DNA from: Clostridium sp.
Lineage (GTDB): Bacteria; Bacillota_A; Clostridia; Lachnospirales; Lachnospiraceae
Assembly: GCA_023666975.1 (NCBI GenBank)
Contig: JAMPAW010000147.1
Coordinates: forward strand, 1-8,545
Direction of reading: 5' to 3'
Length of the DNA: 8,545 bases
Shown here: positions 1 through 7,315 of the stretch, piece by piece
How the letters are laid out: each line of letters begins with the position of its first letter
How positions within the stretch are numbered: position 1 is the first letter of the stretch
Notes under the pieces: generated by a model
Databases searched by the model: none
Seen by the model: only the letters and a program-made list of their open reading frames with translations
What the model was told of the DNA's origin: nothing
Program-made: the position numbers and the translations under genes

Positions 1-173
1 TTAAAGTGTTTCATCCTCAAAAGGAGAAAAGTTTGGAGGATACCGTACAGGCGGCGTTAAGGCAGATTGAGGAAAAGAAATATGAGCAGGCGTTACTGGA
101 TCTTGGCGTAGAAAGGGAGCGGATTCGCAAGTATGGGATTGCTTTTGAGGGGAAGAACGTGTTGATTGGGTAG
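1..173 (+). CDS. C-terminal fragment of an AAA-ATPase-like/PD-(D/E)XK nuclease family protein
   Basis: This is an open frame entering from the left edge (first complete codon at position 3) and ending at the TAG at 171-173, leaving 56 readable residues. The fragment begins KVFHPQKEKSLEDTVQAALR and ends YGIAFEGKNVLIG. The pattern of an alanine-rich helix, a 'QIEEKKYEQALLDLG' segment, then a 'RKYGIAFEGKNVLIG' strand matches my memory of the C-terminus of the DUF1703/PD-(D/E)XK family, in which a predicted AAA-type ATPase domain is followed by a nuclease-like domain. Such proteins are very numerous in Clostridia and Bacteroidetes and their role is poorly known. The catalytic part lies outside the window, so activity cannot be judged. 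There is no clear tie to the polysaccharide genes downstream. Confidence 0.75.
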   Translation, partial: KVFHPQKEKSLEDTVQAALRQIEEKKYEQALLDLGVERERIRKYGIAFEGKNVLIG

Positions 174-245
174 TCGGAGTGAAATGAATTCCATTCTGTT
201 TGTATTGAAGGGTAGTACAATTAGTTCCAACATAGGGGGATAAAA

Positions 246-1574
246 ATGTATGAGAATGTAAGAAGAACAGACGACCGGGTGAAGGTAAAGGATACATATC
301 CTTTAAAATGTCCGGATGAACTGCAGAGGCAGAGGATTTTAACGGATGATATCCGGGTATGCGTTAGACCGACTCCGGTTATGCAGTTAAAGCCTGTTCA
401 GAATCAGACCGTGATACAGATGGCACCTTATGAGGATTTAATGAACAATTTAAGCAATAGAGCAGATATGCGGGGTTTGGTTGCACGTATTAAAACATAT
501 ATAATGTATAAGAACATGTATGAGGAAAAGAGAAGGAATGTCGATGTAGAGAGGAAAAATGAACTGGTAGAGCTTTTAAGAGAAGCTCTTAATATTTCCC
601 GTGTAGCAAATGAGATAAATGCAAAATTGGAAGATAAGGAAGAAAACAAAGATTTAAAAGAAACTTTGAGAGCATTAGGCAAATTTGTTCATGTTGAATT
701 GTCACAGGATGAAACAATGAGTCTTGATGATCTGAACGATATTCTTTGTATGGTTAGAAAAACGCAAGAGCATGATAAAGGACAAAAAATTCGAGAACTT
801 GGTTTGCTTGCGGTTAATGACAAGCAGGGAGAGGAGCCATCTCCTCATTTTGTGTTGATGATTAATGGTGGTGAATCCGCAGACGGAACTGGAGGATCTG
901 TAACAGCACCGGGAGAAAGTACGCCTGCGTTTAATGAAAACTGGCGAGATGTAAGATTTATTGCACACACACATCCAAATGAGCTAGGCTTGCAGTCAGA
1001 TGAAGAATTTAAAAGAGATGTTAAGGGAGCAGAACTAGACAGAGCGGAGATGGTACGCAGGGATGATATTGACGATGGAATGGGAGGAACGGTTTTCTAT
1101 ACACAGGATGGAGTGTTGAATAAGAAGAGTAGAAGGGGCATGTATCTTGAAAGTTTTGCTGTGACAGAAAGTACTCTGAATGAAGTTGTACGAAATGAAA
1201 CGGATTTTCGCAGTCGGATGTCAGAAAGAGTAGATGAATATAATGGATTTGAGACAGGTTTTACTACAAAGATGTGCGAGATAATAGAGCGGAGAGATGC
1301 CATGATAGATATACTGAGCTGGCAAAAATTAAGCGCAAAAGGTTTTCTGGTGATGGAAAAGGATTTGGCGAGATTTGCCATGGAGAATCCGGAAGTATTT
1401 AACGAAAAGTTTCTTAAAGATAAATTTGAGGCTGAACTTAAGCGATATTTTCCAAAGATAGTGAAAGAAATGAAGGCAGAGAAAGAGGCAGAGAGAGCAA
1501 AGAAAATACGAGCGCAGGAGGATGAAACATCGGAAGAGGCGGGTGAGGAATTTGATATAGGCGCTTTGTTTTGA
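246..1574 (+). CDS. Protein of unknown function with a JAB/JAMM-like HTHP motif and V-x-Q-rich N-terminus
   Basis: This gene encodes 442 residues, and I do not recognise a named family. The start is supported by AGGGGGA at 234-240, five bases before the ATG. There is no signal peptide or membrane segment, so it is probably cytoplasmic or exported by a non-Sec route. Residues 1-60 are probably disordered and contain VMQLKP (45-50) and VIQM (56-59). Such V-x-Q repeats recall the N-terminal stretches of proteins linked to phage-tail-like extracellular contraction systems, but this is a loose resemblance from memory. Residues about 85-180 are highly charged and helical. Residues 180-260 look like a compact alpha/beta domain: E184-L-G-L-L, a strand at H201-N207, then H241-T-H-P244 and S251-x-x-E254. 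That order fits the JAB/JAMM metalloprotease pattern (Glu, HxH, x7, Ser, x2, Asp), with Glu replacing the usual last Asp. The C-terminus (about 395-442) is a charged helix and acidic tail. The gene stands apart from its neighbours, and no metal binding or protease activity is proven. Confidence 0.85.
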   Translation: MYENVRRTDDRVKVKDTYPLKCPDELQRQRILTDDIRVCVRPTPVMQLKPVQNQTVIQMAPYEDLMNNLSNRADMRGLVARIKTYIMYKNMYEEKRRNVDVERKNELVELLREALNISRVANEINAKLEDKEENKDLKETLRALGKFVHVELSQDETMSLDDLNDILCMVRKTQEHDKGQKIRELGLLAVNDKQGEEPSPHFVLMINGGESADGTGGSVTAPGESTPAFNENWRDVRFIAHTHPNELGLQSDEEFKRDVKGAELDRAEMVRRDDIDDGMGGTVFYTQDGVLNKKSRRGMYLESFAVTESTLNEVVRNETDFRSRMSERVDEYNGFETGFTTKMCEIIERRDAMIDILSWQKLSAKGFLVMEKDLARFAMENPEVFNEKFLKDKFEAELKRYFPKIVKEMKAEKEAERAKKIRAQEDETSEEAGEEFDIGALF

Positions 1575-1741
1575 GAAGGATGCTTTTTTTAATTGAAGAA
1601 ACAGGTATGTTTGACGTGGTGTGTGTTTTGAAACAGGTCGTTGGAATGTACTTGAAAAACTGGTGAAAACATTAACCCAAGCCACAATTCTGCCGATAAC
1701 ATATATAGAACATAAATCACTCACGGAGGAGGCAATACAGA
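1575..1741. other. Intergenic gap ahead of the surface-polysaccharide run
   Basis: These 167 bases carry no credible gene. A run of eight T residues lies at 1583-1590, but I see no GC-rich inverted repeat before it, so it is not a convincing terminator. If the downstream genes have their own promoter, this is the natural place for it. The best pair I can find is TTAACC (1672-1677) and GATAAC (1695-1700) with a 17-base spacer, each matching only four of six consensus bases, so I do not call it. The gap ends in GGAGGAGG at 1725-1732, nine bases ahead of the next ATG. Confidence 0.5.
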
Positions 1742-3049
1742 ATGGAACAGATAATCAATAGAATGAAGTACTGGGGACAGTTGCTGCTTTTACCAATCTA
1801 TTGGTTATCTTTTTTATTTCCAAGAGATAAGCATATCTGGCTGTTTGGCTCTACGTTTGGAAGGCGGTTTGCCGATAATCCCAGGTATTTTTATCTGTAT
1901 GTGAGTCAGCATAGTGACAGGGCTTCCGAGCAGGTGAAGACTCGCAGGGCAGATTGGATAAAGGCAGGACATGCCTTTGTCGAAGATGAGAATTGTAAGA
2001 AGATTCGTCCGATATGGATTAGCCATGATAAGGAGATAGTCCGTTTTCTGAATGAGAATGGGTATGAAGCGTATTACTATCATTCCGTGAAGGGTATCTG
2101 GTATGCATTACGGGGTAAGGTATATCTGTTTGACAATTATTCAAAGGATATTAGTTTCTGGCTGAGTGGCGGGGCTGTGAAGATAAATCTCTGGCACGGT
2201 GTCGGCAATAAATGTATTAATTATGATAACAAACATGATAAGGTGCGGCATCCGAAGAATGGCTGGGAAAAGTTTAAGTATTTTCCAAGACGGCTGTCTG
2301 ATGAGAAGCCAAGTCATTATATTCTTACCACATCGCCGATGATGAGTAAGATTTTCGCAAGAGCGTTTCAGGTGCCGGACAGCCATGTAATAGAGGCGGG
2401 TTATCCGAGAAATGATATTTTGTTTGAAGAGTGTGGTTTGTGGAACTCATATCAAGAGGAAGAACAGGCTTTGATGGAGTGTATAGAGGAATGGAAGGTG
2501 CAGGGAAAAACAATCCTCGGTTATCTCCCGACGTTTCGTCCGTCAGAGATTAGATTTTTTGAGGTCTGTGATTTGGCAGAGTTTAATTCCTATTTAAAGG
2601 ACAATGATATGATGTTAGTATGCAAGCTGCATCCAAAGTCTGCCTGTAAGGAAGCGTTTGAACAGATAAAATATTCCAATATATATGTTGTTCCAGCGCA
2701 GGTTGATGTCAATTCCTTTCTCGGCAGGCTGGATTTACTGATAGCGGATTATTCATCGGTATACAGCGATTATATGCTACTGAACAGGCCTGTGGTAGCA
2801 TTTCATTATGATTATGAGGATTATTCGCAGGATACACGGGATGCCTATTTTGATTTTGAGGAGTATATGCCGGAAGTCAGAGCCTGTAATATGGCAGAAC
2901 TGCAAGAAGGTATTTGGAAGGTTTTGCAGCGGGATGAGGCAGCAGAGAAGAGGAACAGGTTTCGGGAAAAGCTTTATAAAGAAGTGGATTGTCAATCAGC
3001 AAAAGCTCTGGTAAAATGGATTTGTGTGAATTGTACAAATAGTAATTAA
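1742..3049 (+). CDS. CDP-glycerol glycerophosphotransferase family protein (TagB/TagF-like)
   Basis: This is a predicted cytoplasmic, membrane-associated transferase of 435 residues. The family moves glycerol-phosphate (sometimes ribitol-phosphate) from a CDP-activated donor to a lipid-linked acceptor in teichoic-acid and related polymer synthesis. Family marks are visible in order: a hydrophobic N-terminal stretch (13-27), the WLFGSTFGRRFADNPRYF segment at about 33-50, N-L-W-H-G-V-G (H152), GYLPTFR (260-266), KLHP (295-298, with H297) and IADYSSVYSDY (from I334). The two histidines and the D-Y-S-S stretch correspond to the conserved donor-phosphate binding positions of the family. The length matches single-domain members; long polymerases such as TagF have an extra N-terminal domain. 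The start is well supported by GGAGGAGG at 1725-1732. It is the first gene of the run, 31 bases before the LicD gene. Whether it primes, polymerises or decorates, and with which polyol, cannot be read from sequence. Confidence 0.93.
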   Translation: MEQIINRMKYWGQLLLLPIYWLSFLFPRDKHIWLFGSTFGRRFADNPRYFYLYVSQHSDRASEQVKTRRADWIKAGHAFVEDENCKKIRPIWISHDKEIVRFLNENGYEAYYYHSVKGIWYALRGKVYLFDNYSKDISFWLSGGAVKINLWHGVGNKCINYDNKHDKVRHPKNGWEKFKYFPRRLSDEKPSHYILTTSPMMSKIFARAFQVPDSHVIEAGYPRNDILFEECGLWNSYQEEEQALMECIEEWKVQGKTILGYLPTFRPSEIRFFEVCDLAEFNSYLKDNDMMLVCKLHPKSACKEAFEQIKYSNIYVVPAQVDVNSFLGRLDLLIADYSSVYSDYMLLNRPVVAFHYDYEDYSQDTRDAYFDFEEYMPEVRACNMAELQEGIWKVLQRDEAAEKRNRFREKLYKEVDCQSAKALVKWICVNCTNSN

Positions 3050-3080
3050 TATAAAACCGATATTAATAAGGAGTAAAATT

Positions 3081-4256
3081 ATGGATGGAGTAGAAACAAA
3101 GAGTATAACAAAATATTTATATGAAAATGTCAGAGACCTTATTCAATCGGGAAGACTCAATAATAAGTATATTGTGATTTTTGGCGCAAATAAGCCGGCG
3201 CTTGCAGTGATAGAATATTTAGATCAGGAAGGCATTACGATTGATGCGATAGTGGATAATAATAAGCAAAAGCGGGATATGATTGAACTAGGAAAAATGT
3301 CGTTAATTAATGGGAAATATCACTTGGAGTCTCCTCAATACGTATTAGGTGAATATCGTCAGAATGCGATAATATTGATTGCCTCTCAGTGTTATCATGA
3401 TATGTGTACACAAATTGAAGATTTGGGATATGATGCACAAGAGCATACGATTCAATTGTTAACATTTCCGGAGTTGCCAAAGGAGAAGTTACCGGGAGTC
3501 CGATATATTAGCCAATCGGAGATGAAAGAGATTGAACTTCAATTATTGATACATTTTCGCAATGAGTGTGATAGGATGGGGCTAAGGTATTACTTGTGTG
3601 GAGGAACATTATTAGGGGCGATTCGGCATAAGGGATATATTCCGTGGGATGATGATATTGATGTGTTTATGCCGGTTCCGGATTACTTGAAATTTATAGA
3701 GCAATTTAAAGAGAATGATGAGTATAAATTGCTAAATATTGATAATTGCACGACATCTTATATGTTTACTCGTCTAATTAATAAACATACGGTTTTAGAG
3801 GAAATCCATTACCCATTGCAAAGCAAGACAGGTATTAACATTGATATTTTCCCAATAAGTGGATTTCCATCAGGAAATACGCAGGAGGTTGAGGACTTTA
3901 CAGAGGAGATATTAAAGCTGCGTAACGATTGGGATGATTTTTGGTTTAATTATGGCTTTGGGGATAAAGAAGAGAACCAGTATGAGCAGTTAAAAATGCG
4001 AATTAAGGATATAATGACACGATATGATTTTGATCAGTCAGAGGTGGTTGGCTATATTGTGACAGGAAAGTTAGATAGAGAATTGTTATCCAGGAACAAT
4101 TTTGATGATTATTTAATTGGGGATTTCGAGAATGAGCAGTTTAAAATGCCTAAGGGGTATGATGCGTATTTGAGTAATATGTATGGAGATTATATGAGAC
4201 TTCCAGCTAAGGAGCAACAGGAGAGCAAGCATGAATTTAATGCTTGGTGGGAATGA
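3081..4256 (+). CDS. LicD family phosphotransferase with an N-terminal Rossmann-like domain
   Basis: The protein has 391 residues and two parts. Residues about 28-130 resemble the CapD-N/PglD-N nucleotide-binding fold: a beta strand YIVIFGANKPA (30-40), a helix, then a second strand ending V58-D59-N60. The glycine loop reads G-A-N-K-P-A instead of GxGxxG, so nucleotide binding may be weakened or lost. Residues about 150-391 are a LicD domain with the signature C173-G-G-T-L-L-G-A-I-R-H and W189-D-D-D-I-D194, the metal/nucleotide-binding aspartate cluster of this nucleotidyltransferase-like family. LicD proteins attach phosphocholine from CDP-choline to sugars of teichoic acid, LPS or capsule; many Clostridial members probably use other phospho-groups. 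No choline uptake or activation gene is visible, so the donor is unknown. The start is fixed by AAGGAG at 3068-3073, seven bases from the ATG. The added N-terminal domain explains the extra length over typical LicD proteins. Confidence 0.93.
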   Translation: MDGVETKSITKYLYENVRDLIQSGRLNNKYIVIFGANKPALAVIEYLDQEGITIDAIVDNNKQKRDMIELGKMSLINGKYHLESPQYVLGEYRQNAIILIASQCYHDMCTQIEDLGYDAQEHTIQLLTFPELPKEKLPGVRYISQSEMKEIELQLLIHFRNECDRMGLRYYLCGGTLLGAIRHKGYIPWDDDIDVFMPVPDYLKFIEQFKENDEYKLLNIDNCTTSYMFTRLINKHTVLEEIHYPLQSKTGINIDIFPISGFPSGNTQEVEDFTEEILKLRNDWDDFWFNYGFGDKEENQYEQLKMRIKDIMTRYDFDQSEVVGYIVTGKLDRELLSRNNFDDYLIGDFENEQFKMPKGYDAYLSNMYGDYMRLPAKEQQESKHEFNAWWE

Positions 4257-4306
4257 TGGACTATATATCATGATGTGGAGGCAGTGTAAAAACACAAAGA
4301 AAAATT

Positions 4307-5692
4307 ATGAAGAATAACAGACTTATTAGTATAATAGTACCGGTGTATAATGTTGAAGATTATTTAGAGGAGTGTTTAAATAGTCTTGTTCATCAGACTT
4401 ATCAAAATCTGGAGATTCTATTAGTTAATGATGGCTCTACTGATAGTTCAGGCGAAATTTGTGAAAAATATGCTAAACATGATTCTAGAATCCGTGTTAT
4501 CAAAAAGAGAAATGGAGGATTGTCATCTGCAAGAAATGCAGGTATAGAGGTTGCCAAGGGAGATTTTATTGGATTCGTAGATGGAGATGATTATGTATCT
4601 TTAGATATGTATGAAAAGTTATTAGATGCTTGTGAGAAAAATGCTTCTTCTATTGCGGTTTGTCATGCAGTTACATTTCAAGATGGTGAGAAACCAATTG
4701 AAAGTTATGGCTATATTAAGAAAAGCTATTGTACATCAGATAAAATAGTTACTTTTCGGAATGCGCTTAGTATGTCGCAGTCCGTGTGCAATAAGCTATT
4801 TCAGAGAAAATTGTTTCATGAAATTCGTTTTCCAGAGGGAAGAGTAGTTGAGGATGCGTATATTCTATATGATTTGCTTTATAGAGCTCGGAAGGTTTCT
4901 TATGTGGCATTGTGTGGGTATTTTTATCGACGAAGGGTTGAGAGCATTACTACTAGAAAGTATAAGAAAAAAGATGCAGACTTTATAATCTGCAATGTAC
5001 GGACTTATTGTAGAGTGAAGCGGCAAATACCGGAGTTATGGGAAGAGGCCTTGTGCAGAGTTATAAATAGTGGATTTGTATCTGTTATTATAAAGGTAAA
5101 AGAACTAAATTTTAAAGAGTTTTTATTGTGTTATCATAGTTTTAGAGCCATTCAGGAAGTGCTGTCATATCTAATGAATGATTTAATGAGATCAAAACGG
5201 ATTTCAGATGAAATGAAGGAGTATGTTGCATTATTTATAAAGAATCCTTTTAAATTATATTATAAAATTAAAAAAGAGGGCGTTTTGATTGGTGAAGAAA
5301 AAAATAATCGCATTGCGGTGTATAACCAATTGACTGATCAATGGAACCTTAATCAGAAAGAGCATAAAGAAATAGAAGATTATTTTATCAGAAAGGGAAT
5401 AAAAAGTATTGCAATTTATGGGAGTGGCACAATGGGCGATCGGCTGTATGCTGAGATAAAGAGTTCAGCTATACAGGTTATATGTTTTATTGATCAATCA
5501 GCAGATAGTTACGTATATGGTTTGAACGAAGATGTTGAGTTGATAAAACCGGAGCAAATAAGAAATATAAAAAATGTAGATGCGATTATTGTTACACCTG
5601 TACATGTATATAAGAGTATTGAGGCAGTTATTCGAGAGAATGGATATAAAGGTGAAATTATTTCTTTAGAAACAGTGGTGTATGAGTTATAA
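4307..5692 (+). CDS. GT2 family glycosyltransferase with a C-terminal Rossmann-like domain
   Basis: The gene encodes 461 residues. The N-terminal part (1 to about 230) is a GT-A fold family 2 glycosyltransferase: SIIVPVYNVEDYLEECL (8-24), V-N-D-G-S-T-D (40-46), N-G-G-L-S-S-A-R-N-A-G (69-79), the metal/UDP-sugar DxD-type motif D92-G-D-D95, and the probable catalytic pair E182-D183. It should transfer a sugar from a nucleotide-sugar to a lipid-linked acceptor on the cytoplasmic side; donor and linkage cannot be told. A mid-region (about 230-330) is helical and basic. Residues about 333-461 form an added domain with a leading helix (Q341 to F358 region) and a glycine loop Y371-G-S-G-T-M-G377, ending in VVYEL. 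This domain closely matches the small membrane-anchored protein encoded at 7316-7795. The ATG at 4307 is the first start after an in-frame TGA at 4271; the ribosome site is weak (AAAGAAA), suggesting lower or coupled translation. Confidence 0.93.
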   Translation: MKNNRLISIIVPVYNVEDYLEECLNSLVHQTYQNLEILLVNDGSTDSSGEICEKYAKHDSRIRVIKKRNGGLSSARNAGIEVAKGDFIGFVDGDDYVSLDMYEKLLDACEKNASSIAVCHAVTFQDGEKPIESYGYIKKSYCTSDKIVTFRNALSMSQSVCNKLFQRKLFHEIRFPEGRVVEDAYILYDLLYRARKVSYVALCGYFYRRRVESITTRKYKKKDADFIICNVRTYCRVKRQIPELWEEALCRVINSGFVSVIIKVKELNFKEFLLCYHSFRAIQEVLSYLMNDLMRSKRISDEMKEYVALFIKNPFKLYYKIKKEGVLIGEEKNNRIAVYNQLTDQWNLNQKEHKEIEDYFIRKGIKSIAIYGSGTMGDRLYAEIKSSAIQVICFIDQSADSYVYGLNEDVELIKPEQIRNIKNVDAIIVTPVHVYKSIEAVIRENGYKGEIISLETVVYEL

Positions 5693-5792
5693 TTGCTAAG
5701 ACGAATTTGCTTGGAAGTCTTGTTCTTATTATTAAAATGATTGATGGAATAATAGACCAATGATGTCGTTGGAAAATGGAAGTAAATGTGGC

Positions 5793-5798
5793 AGGGAG
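5793..5798 (+). promoter_or_regulatory. Shine-Dalgarno site deciding the start of the GT4-type gene
   Basis: The purine block AGGGAG sits four bases before ATG 5803 and seven bases before ATG 5806, inside the longer possible frame that begins at 5776. This favours an internal start (MMFKAD or MFKAD) that places the glycine-loop strand close to the N-terminus, as is usual for this Rossmann-like domain. Confidence 0.55.
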
Positions 5799-5805
5799 AA
5801 GAATG

Positions 5806-7263
5806 ATGTTTAAAGCAGACAATAAATTTCAGTATGTGATTTTTGGAACGGGAAAAGGAGGAAAAAAAGTATATGAATTGATTCAAGGTTTTCACCATAT
5901 ACAGGTTGCTTGCTTTTTAGATAATTTTCCGAAAACAAAGACATTTTGTGAATTGCCGGTTATTAAAGCAACGGATTTTTTAGAGAACGAAGATTTTTTA
6001 CAATATATATATATAGTTGCCAGTGTATACAGAGAAGAAATAATTAAACAGCTGCTTCCGTATGGAATTCCGATTATACAGATATGGGGAAAAGCAGATA
6101 TTGTTTATAATAACTGGAGTGTATATGAGGAGGAAATTAAATTAAATAGTGGTATATGTGACGCAGGAATCAAAAATCGTACAATAATATTTGATTGTGG
6201 CGGAGGATTTGTATTGGGAGGGGTAGAAAATTGGTCTTACAATCTTGCAAGAGAATTTTTAAAAAGGAATCAAAAAGTAAAATTGTTATCAAATAACTTG
6301 AAGAAAAGTCCACCGGATGACTTAAAGGATTGCGCAGTATATACCGTTAAGACAGATGATTTTACAGATTATAAATTTTTATCTATTCAGGAGATTGTAA
6401 ATATTTTGAGTATTTATATGCCTTGTACAATATTTGTTGCACATGTTGATAATTTACTGTTTGCAGCTTATATATTAAAGCAAAGATATCCTAATGACAT
6501 AAAGATTATATCTGTGATTCATGGTGGTTTACATAGGATTCTAAGAGACAATGTGGCTGTGGAATCAATGTTAGATTTGATTTTTTGCGTTAGTATTGAT
6601 GCGCAAAAAGCACTAGTGCAGCAATATAATTTAGATCGTGATAAGGTATTATTTAAAGAAACGCCGGTAGATGTATGTAACATTGAAAAACGGCAATATA
6701 ATTTAGATAGAAATAATCCGATTTATATTGGGTATGCTACACGATTAGAAAAAACGCACAAACACGCTGAATTGATTATCCCGCTGATAGAAGAATTAGA
6801 GGAGAGAAATATTAATTATATATTGGATATTGCGGGACTTGGCAAGCTATTTAATGATATTCAGAATTTTATTTTGGAAAATAACTTAAAGTCAAAGGTA
6901 CATTTGTTGGGAATAGTGGATTATGAACAAATGCCACAATTTTGGCTCTCTCATGATATCGCAATTAACTTGTCTGAATGTGAGGGATGCTGTATGGCCA
7001 TGCTGGAATCTATGGCGGCAGCAGTAGTTCCGATATTTACGGATGTATTTAGCACAAGACATTTTATACACGATTCTGTGAATGGATTTGTTGTAGAATA
7101 TGGAAATATCAAGCAGATGGCCGGCAAGATAGAGTATTTGGAAGAGCATAGGGAAGAACTTGAAAATATGGGGATAAAAGCCCATAGCGAAGTTAAGGTT
7201 AAATGCAAAATGGATAGATATATGGATTATATTCAGGATAAAATAAGTGATATAGATGGCTGA
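5806..7263 (+). CDS. GT4-type glycosyltransferase with an N-terminal Rossmann-like domain
   Basis: I prefer the start at 5806 (485 residues) or 5803, because AGGGAG lies at 5793-5798; a longer frame from ATG 5776 (495 residues) has only a poorly placed GGA. Using 5806, residues about 5-110 resemble the CapD-N/PglD-N fold: Y-V-I-F-G-T-G-K-G-G (glycine loop 14-19, intact), then a strand ending in L-D-N. Residues about 125 to the end are a GT-B glycosyltransferase of the GT4 kind: a GGxxLGGVENWSYNLA acceptor-side loop, IGYATRLEKTHKH at the start of the donor half, and the E-x7-E motif E393-G-C-C-M-A-M-L-E401 that contacts the nucleotide-sugar. The enzyme should be cytoplasmic or membrane-peripheral and add one sugar to the growing repeat unit; the donor is unknown. 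It follows the GT2 gene by about 113 bases, the widest gap in the run, and precedes the small membrane protein by 52 bases. Confidence 0.9.
   Translation: MFKADNKFQYVIFGTGKGGKKVYELIQGFHHIQVACFLDNFPKTKTFCELPVIKATDFLENEDFLQYIYIVASVYREEIIKQLLPYGIPIIQIWGKADIVYNNWSVYEEEIKLNSGICDAGIKNRTIIFDCGGGFVLGGVENWSYNLAREFLKRNQKVKLLSNNLKKSPPDDLKDCAVYTVKTDDFTDYKFLSIQEIVNILSIYMPCTIFVAHVDNLLFAAYILKQRYPNDIKIISVIHGGLHRILRDNVAVESMLDLIFCVSIDAQKALVQQYNLDRDKVLFKETPVDVCNIEKRQYNLDRNNPIYIGYATRLEKTHKHAELIIPLIEELEERNINYILDIAGLGKLFNDIQNFILENNLKSKVHLLGIVDYEQMPQFWLSHDIAINLSECEGCCMAMLESMAAAVVPIFTDVFSTRHFIHDSVNGFVVEYGNIKQMAGKIEYLEEHREELENMGIKAHSEVKVKCKMDRYMDYIQDKISDIDG
6622..6708 (+). repeat. Pair of identical 15-base direct repeats within the GT4-type gene
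   Basis: The 15-base string CAATATAATTTAGAT occurs at 6622-6636 and again at 6694-6708, exactly 72 bases (24 codons) apart and in the same reading frame. Each copy encodes QYNLD followed by R. They lie on either side of the linker between the acceptor-side and donor-side halves of the GT-B fold. This may be a small internal duplication or chance in AT-rich sequence. Confidence 0.6.
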
Positions 7264-7315
7264 ATAATGCTGCAGGCTGAATGAGATATTATAAAAAGAA
7301 AGTGAGGGTATAAAA

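Noticed and set aside
193..221. Possible promoter ahead of the unknown gene, with TACAAT at 216-221
   Set aside because: The -10-like hexamer is good, but nothing resembling TTGACA lies at the right distance (ATTCTG at 193-198), and such hexamers are common by chance in AT-rich DNA.
1583..1590. Run of eight T residues just after the unknown 442-residue gene
   Set aside because: No stable inverted repeat precedes it, so an intrinsic terminator cannot be supported.
5698..5721. Possible hairpin AAGAC ... GTCTT after the first GT2 gene
   Set aside because: The stem is only five pairs (six with a wobble) around a 14-base loop, with no GC-rich core and no clean T-run, so it is not a credible terminator.
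6002..6015. Short alternating AT tract within the GT4-type gene, considered as a phase-variation repeat
   Set aside because: It is only about six dinucleotide units, encodes a plausible beta strand (YIYIV) and occurs in an AT-rich gene; there is no sign of frame disruption.
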